Positions 6,759 through 11,527 of a DNA stretch of 11,527 nt are shown here, piece by piece; position 1 is the stretch's first letter, and the number at the start of each line of letters is the position of its first letter. The notes beneath the pieces are model-generated. The model made no database searches, was not told the origin of the DNA, and was given only the letters and a program-made list of their open reading frames with translations. Source of the stretch: Actinomycetota bacterium (GTDB taxonomy: Bacteria > Actinomycetota > Thermoleophilia > Gaiellales > Gaiellaceae); NCBI GenBank assembly GCA_013694685.1, contig JACDBY010000152.1, positions 1 to 11,527 on the forward strand. Direction: 5' to 3'. The position numbers and the translations under genes were made by a program.

Positions 6759-7607
6759 GTGAGGCGCCTTCCCGCCGAGCTGGTACCGCGGATTCCCGAG
6801 CCCGCGCGGAAGGTCGTGCGCGCGGGGATCTGGGGCTTCGGGCGGCGGACGGCGCGCTGGCGGTCGCTCCCCGACTTTCTCGTGCTCGGCGCACAGAAGG
6901 CGGGCACGACGGCGCTCTACGCCTATCTCCGCTGGCACCCCGGCATCACGGGCCCGTCGTGGAAGGAGGTCAGCTTCTTCGACCGGCACTGGTGGCGCGG
7001 GGAGGACTGGTACCGCGGACAGTTCCCGCTCCGGCGCGCCGGGAGGATGGTCGGCGAGGCAAGCCCGAGCTACTTGTTCCACCCGCTCGCTCCCGAACGG
7101 GCGCGAGCGCTCGTACCCGAGGCGAGGCTCGTCGCGCTCGTGCGCGACCCTGTGGCGCGGGCCTACTCCCATTACCAGCACGAGGTCGCGCTCGGTCGCG
7201 AGCCGCTCGGCTTCGAAGATGCCATCGCGGCCGAGGAGGAGCGGACGCGAGGCGCGGTGGAGCGTCTCCTCGCCGACCCGCGTGCGTTCAGCCGGGCGTG
7301 GTGGGATCACACCTACGTCGCGCGCGGACGGTACGCGGAGCAGCTCGAGCGCTGGCTCGCGCACTTCCCGTCCGAGCAGCTCCTCACGGTCAGGACCGAA
7401 GATCTCGGTGAGCGCCCCGGAGCGACGTACGCCGAGATCCTCGCCTTCCTGGGCGCCGAGGCGCACGCGCTCGTGGACTATCCGCGGATCTTCGAGCGCG
7501 ACTACGCGCCCATGCGACCGGAGACACGCGCGACCCTCGCGGAGACCTTCGCCGAGCCGAATCGCCGGCTTGAGCGGCTGCTCGGGCGGAAGCTGGGTTG
7601 GGGATGA
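6759..7607 (+). CDS. PAPS-dependent sulfotransferase
   Basis: From GTG 6759 the product is 282 residues, typical of bacterial sulfotransferases of the heparan N-deacetylase/N-sulfotransferase-like group. The 5'-phosphosulfate loop is QKAGTTALYAYL (46-57). KEVSFFD (69-75) follows, and the 3'-phosphate site is VRDPVARAYSHY (128-139) with R129 and S137. The enzyme would transfer sulfate from PAPS to a hydroxyl or amine of a glycan, lipid or small molecule; the acceptor cannot be told. The frame is open back to an ATG at 6684, but those 25 residues are Arg-rich, come from repeat sequence and resemble no sulfotransferase N-terminus. No PAPS-synthesis gene is nearby. The gene is isolated, opposite to its functional neighbours and flanked by repeats; its TGA abuts a family A element. 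Acquisition or relocation is plausible. Confidence 0.9.
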   Translation: MRRLPAELVPRIPEPARKVVRAGIWGFGRRTARWRSLPDFLVLGAQKAGTTALYAYLRWHPGITGPSWKEVSFFDRHWWRGEDWYRGQFPLRRAGRMVGEASPSYLFHPLAPERARALVPEARLVALVRDPVARAYSHYQHEVALGREPLGFEDAIAAEEERTRGAVERLLADPRAFSRAWWDHTYVARGRYAEQLERWLAHFPSEQLLTVRTEDLGERPGATYAEILAFLGAEAHALVDYPRIFERDYAPMRPETRATLAETFAEPNRRLERLLGRKLGWG

Positions 7608-7742
7608 GGGCCGGACAGGCCCGGCCCCTACGCGTCACGCCGTCTGGGTACCACGTCCCGTGTGGGCCGTATGGGTCCGGCCCTCACGCGTCATACCGTC
7701 TGCGTACCACGTTCCGTAGGGGCCGGACCTGTCCGGCCCTCA
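7607..7742. repeat. Composite array of three family A elements with a 56-bp tandem unit
   Basis: Element 2 (7608-7631, minus orientation) matches copy 1 at 23 of 24 positions. Element 3 (7660-7686, plus) is degenerate. Element 4 (7716-7742, plus) is intact. The spacers 7632-7659 and 7687-7715 are direct repeats sharing CCGTCTG.GTACCACGT.CC, so spacer plus element forms a unit repeated at about 56 bp. The stretch separates the convergent sulfotransferase and aldo/keto reductase genes, and the 9-bp perfect stem GGGCCGGAC/GTCCGGCCC could terminate both transcripts. Confidence 0.88.
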
Positions 7743-7748
7743 ACGACC

Positions 7749-8777
7749 TCAGGCGTCGCTCGACTCCGACCACAGGTTGATGTCGCTCTCGGTCGCGTAC
7801 TGGTCGATCTCGGCGAGCTCCTCGTCCGAGAACTCGAGGTTCTCGAGCGCACGGAGGTTCGCCTCGAGTTGCTCGACGCTCGAGGCGCCGACGAGCGTCG
7901 AGGTCATCCGATCGTCGCGGAGTGTCCACGCGAGCGCCATCGCCGGCAGGGTCTGGTCTCGCCGTTCCGCGATGTCGCGGAGCCCGCGCACCTTCACCAT
8001 GGTCTGCTCGGTGAGCTGCGCCTCGGTGAGGTGGAGCCCGCGGTCGATCCGCGAGCCCTCCGGCACGCCGTTCGCGTACCGGTCGGTCAAGAGGCCCTGC
8101 GCGAGCGGCGAGAAGCCGATGCAGCCGACTCCGAGCTCACCCAGCGCGTCGAGCAGGCCGTCCTCGATCCAGCGGTTGAGCATTGAGTACGAGGGCTGGT
8201 GGATCAGGAGCGGCACGCCGAGCTCGCCGAGGATCGCGTGCGCCTCGAGCGTCCGCTCGGGCGAGTACGACGAGATGCCCGCGTAGAGCGCCTTCCCCTG
8301 CGTCACAGCCGTTGCGAGCGCCCCCATCGTCTCCTCGAGCGGCGTCTCCGGGTCGAAGCGATGGGAGTAGAACACGTCGACGTAGTCGAGGCCGCCCAGC
8401 CGCCGGAGGCTCTGGTCCAGGCTGGCGAGCACGTACTTCCGCGAGCCCCACTCGCCGTAGGGCCCGGGCCACATGTCGTAGCCGGCTTTCGTCGCGACCA
8501 CGAGCTCGTCGCGGTACGGCGCGAGGTCGGTGGCGAGCAGGCGACCGAACGCCTCCTCGGCCGACCCGTACGGCGGCCCGTAGTTGTTCGCGAGGTCGAA
8601 GTGCGTGATTCCGAGGTCGAAGGCACGCCGCACGATCGCCCGACTCGTCTCGAGCGGCCGGTCTCCGCCGAAATTGTTCCAGAGCCCGAGCGAGATCGCA
8701 GGGAGCTTGAGACCGCTTCGTCCGCTGCGGCGATAGGGCATCCGGTCGTAGCGAGCTTCCGCGGCGACGTAGCTCAT
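7749..8777 (-). CDS. yghZ: Aldo/keto reductase, YghZ (L-glyceraldehyde 3-phosphate reductase)-like
   Basis: The ATG at 8777 has GGAGG 5 nt upstream and gives 342 residues, the family's usual length. The NADPH-dependent TIM-barrel catalytic tetrad is visible: D61 and Y66 in DLANNYG, K97 in ATKAGYD, and H139 in YSHRFD. The stretch AGYDMWPGPYGEWGSRKY (98-115) is distinctive of the YghZ/AKR14 group, as is RRLGLDYVDVFYSHRFD-like sequence. Such enzymes reduce L-glyceraldehyde 3-phosphate and other aldehydes, possibly for detoxification of methylglyoxal-like compounds. The start overlaps the acetoacetyl-CoA synthetase stop (ATGA), so the two are co-translated, although the metabolic link between them is unclear. 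The frame is open upstream to 9314, but this overlaps the synthetase and is not coding. Confidence 0.93.
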   Translation of the reverse strand: MSYVAAEARYDRMPYRRSGRSGLKLPAISLGLWNNFGGDRPLETSRAIVRRAFDLGITHFDLANNYGPPYGSAEEAFGRLLATDLAPYRDELVVATKAGYDMWPGPYGEWGSRKYVLASLDQSLRRLGGLDYVDVFYSHRFDPETPLEETMGALATAVTQGKALYAGISSYSPERTLEAHAILGELGVPLLIHQPSYSMLNRWIEDGLLDALGELGVGCIGFSPLAQGLLTDRYANGVPEGSRIDRGLHLTEAQLTEQTMVKVRGLRDIAERRDQTLPAMALAWTLRDDRMTSTLVGASSVEQLEANLRALENLEFSDEELAEIDQYATESDINLWSESSDA

Positions 8778-10759
8778 GCGTGCCTCCAGGCGGTTGATCG
8801 AGCCAGCTCTTCGAAGGGACGGAGCGCCTCGGGGTCGGCGAGGGAATCGCGGCTCAGAGCGCGATCGGTGGGCTCGCCGGAGAGGATCCGCTTGACGGGC
8901 ACCTCGAGCACCTTGCCCGAGAGCGTGCGAGGGATCGCCGGCACCTGGCGAACCTCGTCGGGAACGTGGCGCGGGGAGCAGTCCTCCCGGACGCGGTTCC
9001 CGATCCGCGCGACGAGCTCGTCGTCGAGGACGACACCGTCCCTGAGCACCACGAAGAGCGGCATGTAGCCGGCCGTTCCTTCCCGCGGCAGGTCGACGAC
9101 AAGCGCGTCGACGACCTCGTCGAGCGTGAGGACGGCGCGGTAGATCTCGGCCGTTCCCATCCGGATCCCTCCGCGGTTGATCGTCGCGTCGGAGCGGCCC
9201 GTGATGATCGCCGTGCCGCGTTCGGTGAGCTCGATCCAGTCCCCGTGGCGCCAGATACCGGGGAAGACGTCGAAGTAGCTCGCCCGGTACCGGGAGCCGT
9301 CCTCGTCGCCCCAAAAGCAGACCGGCATCGACGGCATCGGCTCGGTGAGCACGAGCTCACCGACTTCGCCGACGAGTGAGGTCCCGGCGGGGGACCACGC
9401 CTCGACCTTCGCGCCGAGCGCGCGCGCCTGGAGCTCGCCGCGGTAGACAGGCAGCGTCGGTACGCCGCCGACGAACGCTGTGCATACGTCCGTTCCGCCT
9501 GAAGTCGAGAAGAGCCAGAGATCGGGGCCGAGCCGCTCGTACACCCAGTCGAAGCCTTCCGGGGAGAGTGGCGACCCGGTCGAGCCGACCGCCTGCAGTC
9601 GCGCCAGGCTCCGACCCGCCCGCGGCTCGACCCCGTTCTTCGCGCACGCGGCGATGTAGCTCGCCGACGTCCCGAAGCAGGTGACGCCGGCGTCGTCCGC
9701 TAGCTGCCAGAGCGCCTCCATGGTCGGCGCCGCCGGGCTGCCGTCGTACAACACGATCGAGCCGTCGGTCAGGAGACCACCGATGAGGAAGTTCCACATC
9801 ATCCAGCCCGTCGTCGTGAACCAGAAGAGGCGATCTCCGTCCTGCAGGTCGACGTGGAGGTGCAACTTCTTGAGGGACTCGAGCAGGATCCCCCCGTGCC
9901 CGTGCACGATCGCCTTCGGGAGCCCGGTCGTACCCGAGCTGTAGAGCACCCAGAGAGGATGCTCGAACGGGACCTGGGCGAACTCGAGGGCGGGGGAGTC
10001 ACCGACTCCCACGAACGCATCCCAGGCGATCGCGCTCGAGAGCCCTTCGAGCGACGGCTCGGGCGTGAGGTACGGGACGATGACGGTGCGCTCGAGCCCC
10101 GGCATCGCCTCCTGGAGCGCGCGAACGACCTCGAGTCGATCGTGGTCGCGGCCGGCGTACCTGTACCCGTCGATCGCGATCAGGAGCCGCGGCTCGATCT
10201 GGGCGAATCGGTCGACGACGCTGCGGACACCAAAGTCCGGCGAGCAGCTCGACCACACGGCGCCGATGCTCGCGCACGCATGAAAGGCCACGACGGCCTC
10301 GAGAATGTTCGGCAGGTACGCGACGACGCGGTCGCCGGGGCCGATCCCCGACGCGCGAAGTGCGGCGGCGAAGCGGCCGGTCGCGTCTCGCAGCGCATCC
10401 CAGGTCGTCTCGCGGAGCGGACGGAGCTCTGAGGCATGACGCACGGCGACGTCTCCGGCCGGGCGGTCGCGGAACACGTGCTGCGCATAGTTCAGGCGCG
10501 CACCGGGGAACCACTCGGCGCCCGGCAGCGCGCGCCGGCCGAGAACCCGCTCCGGTGGGGACGACGCCTTGACCTCGAAGAAGTCCCAGATCGATCCCCA
10601 GAACGCCTCGAGGTCACCGACCGACCACTGCCAGAGCTCGTGATAGCCGTTCGTGCGCACGCCGCGGTACTCGGCGAGCCACGCCGCGTAGCGCGTGACG
10701 GTCGCCCGGGCGATGCGAGCGGCGTCGGGTTGCCAGAGGATCGGTGGCGCCTCGCGCAC
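8774..10759 (-). CDS. Acetoacetyl-CoA synthetase (acetoacetate-CoA ligase)
   Basis: The 661-residue product has the length and layout of acetoacetyl-CoA synthetases in the ANL adenylating superfamily. An N-terminal extension with ELWQWSVGDLEAFWGSIWDF (41-60) and GAEWFPGARLNYA (80-92) is typical. Core motifs are YSSGTTGLPKAIVHGHGG (273-290), STSGGTDVC (418-426), HGDWIEL (505-511), GRSDATINRGGIRMG (521-535) and PRTLSGKVLEVPVK (610-623), where K616 is the adenylation lysine. The enzyme activates acetoacetate with ATP and CoA, feeding ketone bodies or leucine breakdown products into lipid or polyhydroxyalkanoate synthesis. The C-terminal RDSLADPEALRPF is also characteristic and argues against acetyl-CoA synthetase. 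It starts with GTG, has TAGGCT 7 nt upstream and no Shine-Dalgarno, and is translationally coupled to the downstream aldo/keto reductase. Confidence 0.94.
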   Translation of the reverse strand: MREAPPILWQPDAARIARATVTRYAAWLAEYRGVRTNGYHELWQWSVGDLEAFWGSIWDFFEVKASSPPERVLGRRALPGAEWFPGARLNYAQHVFRDRPAGDVAVRHASELRPLRETTWDALRDATGRFAAALRASGIGPGDRVVAYLPNILEAVVAFHACASIGAVWSSCSPDFGVRSVVDRFAQIEPRLLIAIDGYRYAGRDHDRLEVVRALQEAMPGLERTVIVPYLTPEPSLEGLSSAIAWDAFVGVGDSPALEFAQVPFEHPLWVLYSSGTTGLPKAIVHGHGGILLESLKKLHLHVDLQDGDRLFWFTTTGWMMWNFLIGGLLTDGSIVLYDGSPAAPTMEALWQLADDAGVTCFGTSASYIAACAKNGVEPRAGRSLARLQAVGSTGSPLSPEGFDWVYERLGPDLWLFSTSGGTDVCTAFVGGVPTLPVYRGELQARALGAKVEAWSPAGTSLVGEVGELVLTEPMPSMPVCFWGDEDGSRYRASYFDVFPGIWRHGDWIELTERGTAIITGRSDATINRGGIRMGTAEIYRAVLTLDEVVDALVVDLPREGTAGYMPLFVVLRDGVVLDDELVARIGNRVREDCSPRHVPDEVRQVPAIPRTLSGKVLEVPVKRILSGEPTDRALSRDSLADPEALRPFEELARSTAWRHA

Positions 10760-10766
10760 GGCGAGA

Positions 10767-10772
10767 GCCTAG
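10767..10772 (-). promoter_or_regulatory. Candidate -10 box of a leaderless acetoacetyl-CoA synthetase transcript
   Basis: TAGGCT on the minus strand (10772-10767) ends 7 nt before the GTG at 10759. Its TAG belongs to the CTAG end of the family B repeat at 10769-10837, so the repeat may have contributed part of the promoter. No clear -35 is visible. Confidence 0.35.
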
Positions 10773-10837
10773 TGCCGTGTCTCGCGACGTTCCACCGGAA
10801 AGTGCCCCGGTGGAACGTTGCGATTCCAGGGCACTAG
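10769..10837. repeat. Palindromic repeat family B, copy 2, with CTAG ends (MITE-like)
   Basis: Outer arms CTAGTGCC (10769-10776) and GGCACTAG (10830-10837) are perfect inverses. Inner arms TCGCGACGTTCCACCGG (10782-10798) and CCGGTGGAACGTTGCGA (10807-10823) form a 17-bp stem with one G-T wobble and an 8-nt loop. It fills almost the whole gap between infA and the synthetase gene. The infA stop TAG (10836-10834) is inside the outer arm. If CTAG is a target duplication, the element proper is TGCC...GGCA. Confidence 0.85.
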
Positions 10838-11052
10838 CGCTGGCGGAAGGTGATGCGGCCGCGCGTGAGGTCGTACGGGGAGAGCTCCACTGTCACGCGG
10901 TCGCCCGGGTTGATGCGAATCCGGTAGCGGCGCATCTTGCCCGACACGTAGCCGAGCGTCTCGTGATCGTTGTCGAGGGCGATGCGGTACATGCCGCCAC
11001 GGAACGCCTCGATCACCTCGCCCTGCATCTCGACCTTGTCGTCGTCTGCCAT
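10834..11052 (-). CDS. infA: Translation initiation factor IF-1
   Basis: From ATG 11052 the product is 72 residues or nearly so, a single OB-fold of the normal IF-1 size. Landmarks are VEMQGEVIEAFRGGMYRI at the start, the central SGKMRRYRIRINPGDRVTVELSPYD and the C-terminal LTRGRITFRQR, all close to the E. coli protein. IF-1 binds the ribosomal A site during initiation. The frame is open to 11103 but the extra residues come from a hairpin region and resemble no IF-1. It lies beside a cold-shock gene rather than the ribosomal protein cluster where infA often sits. No clear Shine-Dalgarno is seen. The TAG stop lies within the terminal arm of a palindromic repeat. Confidence 0.96.
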   Translation of the reverse strand: MADDDKVEMQGEVIEAFRGGMYRIALDNDHETLGYVSGKMRRYRIRINPGDRVTVELSPYDLTRGRITFRQR

Positions 11053-11069
11053 CGAGCTGCATGTGTATC

Positions 11070-11105
11070 GCGTGGGGCCCGCCCTCGCAAGGGCGCGCCC
11101 CACGC
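11070..11105 (-). terminator. Strong hairpin between cold-shock gene and infA
   Basis: GCGTGGGGC (11070-11078) pairs with GCCCCACGC (11097-11105), and CGCCCT (11080-11085) with AGGGCG (11090-11095), around a C-C mismatch and a CGCA loop. It begins 8 nt after the cold-shock stop codon. There is no T-tract on either strand, so it is a terminator-like or transcript-protecting hairpin rather than a classic intrinsic terminator. Confidence 0.6.
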
Positions 11106-11112
11106 AGCGAGC

Positions 11113-11319
11113 TCAGCCCGCGAGCACGACGTTCGTCGCCTGCGGGCCCTTCTGACCCTGCTCGGCCACGAACTCGACCTTCGCGCCCTCCGGGAGGGAC
11201 TTGAAGCCGTCGCCCATGATGCCGCTGAAATGAACGAAGAGATCCTTGCCGCCGTCGTCCGGGGTGATGAATCCGTACCCCTTGGCGTCATCGAACCACT
11301 TCACGGTTCCGGTTGCCAT
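11113..11319 (-). CDS. Cold-shock domain protein (CspA family)
   Basis: The ATG at 11319 has AAGGAGG (11337-11331) 11 nt upstream, the best Shine-Dalgarno in the window, and gives 68 residues. The single cold-shock OB-fold carries RNP1 as KGYGFI (13-18) and RNP2 as LFVHFS (27-32), after the standard [15 protein letters not shown] opening, and ends QKGPQATNV. These small proteins bind single-stranded RNA and DNA and melt RNA structure. An upstream ATG at 11349 is part of the leader: it starts before the Shine-Dalgarno and adds ten unrelated residues. The gene stands 60 bp from infA with a hairpin between them, so it probably has a separate abundant transcript. Confidence 0.96.
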   Translation of the reverse strand: MATGTVKWFDDAKGYGFITPDDGGKDLFVHFSGIMGDGFKSLPEGAKVEFVAEQGQKGPQATNVVLAG

Positions 11320-11413
11320 ATCGCTGAACACCTCCTTGCCTTGACTCACGAACGGGCAGGAAGGTGCTCGAACCGCACGACCGGACCACGCTCTAGATAA
11401 CGCCCGGCACGGT

Positions 11414-11450
11414 AGCAGAGCGATCCTGCCGACGGCAGGATCGCTCTGCT
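11414..11450. repeat. Perfect 17-bp inverted repeat
   Basis: The arms 11414-11430 and 11434-11450 (core GAGCGATCCTGCC / GGCAGGATCGCTC) are fully complementary with a GAC loop. It directly abuts the first base of the family A element at 11451. It may be a terminator for a gene beyond the right edge, or part of a composite repeat. It lies about 95 bp upstream of the cold-shock start codon. Confidence 0.75.
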
Positions 11451-11527
11451 GTAGGGGCGAGATCCATCTCGCCCTCGTGATGCCTCGGCACCGTCTGCGG
11501 GCGGCGCCGGGCGAGATGGATCTCGCC
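11451..11527. repeat. Facing pair of family A elements with a different core
   Basis: The left element (11451-11476) begins GTAGGGGC and ends GCCCTC like copies at 6705 and 7716, but its palindromic core is CGAGATCCATCTCG instead of CGGACCTGTCCG. A 32-bp spacer (11477-11508) contains ACCGTCTGCG, also found in a spacer of the 7607-7742 array. The second element (11509 to the window end) is the exact inverse of 11456-11474 over 19 bases and is cut by the edge. Confidence 0.85.

Noticed and set aside
7607..7742. CRISPR array
   Set aside because: There are only two conserved spacer copies with palindromic elements in mixed orientation, no regular unique spacers and no cas genes.
11320..11413. 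Cold-shock leader as an RNA thermosensor
   Set aside because: I could not find a convincing paired structure covering the Shine-Dalgarno, and no promoter here is clear enough to define the leader.

Overview
The window is a very GC-rich bacterial chromosome segment. The codon third positions are strongly GC-biased and initiator infA and a short cold-shock protein are of ordinary bacterial type. GTG/TTG starts, Tat-type ferritin-like proteins and a secreted SMP-30-like propeller remnant suggest an actinobacterial lineage, possibly Thermoleophilia/Gaiellales-like. That placement is inference. Almost all genes lie on the minus strand; only 6158-7607 is on the plus strand.

Reading the minus strand from right to left: a cold-shock protein (11319-11113) is followed by translation initiation factor IF-1 (11052-10834). 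A translationally coupled pair comes next, an acetoacetyl-CoA synthetase (10759-8774) and an aldo/keto reductase of the YghZ type (8777-7749). Further left is an S4-domain RNA-binding protein (6048-5656), then a four-gene coupled run: two Tat-exported ferritin-like proteins, an L,D-transpeptidase and a single-pass membrane protein of unknown function (5563-2726). The left end holds an FCD-type GntR regulator overlapping by 4 bp a dimethylglycine oxidase/dehydrogenase-like flavoprotein that runs off the window edge.

The plus-strand part (6158-7607) looks accessory. It holds a clearly broken SMP-30-like beta-propeller gene (a large deletion plus a one-base frameshift) and an intact PAPS-type sulfotransferase. 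It is bordered by two families of palindromic dispersed repeats. Family A (GTAGGGGC...GCCCTC with an interchangeable palindromic core) occurs at 6705-6728, at 7607-7742 (three copies) and at 11451-11527 (two copies). Family B (core TCGCRACGTT.CCACCGG hairpin) occurs at 6636-6689 and 10769-10837. The stop codons of three neighbouring reading frames (pseudogene, sulfotransferase, infA) fall at or inside repeat ends.

Recurrent expression features are 4-bp start/stop overlaps at four gene junctions, and three GTG-start genes (GntR, sulfotransferase, acetoacetyl-CoA synthetase) with a TANNNT hexamer 6-8 nt upstream and no usable Shine-Dalgarno, suggesting leaderless transcripts. I see no tRNA, rRNA, CRISPR array or defence system. 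The most unusual material is the repeat architecture and the ferritin/L,D-transpeptidase operon.
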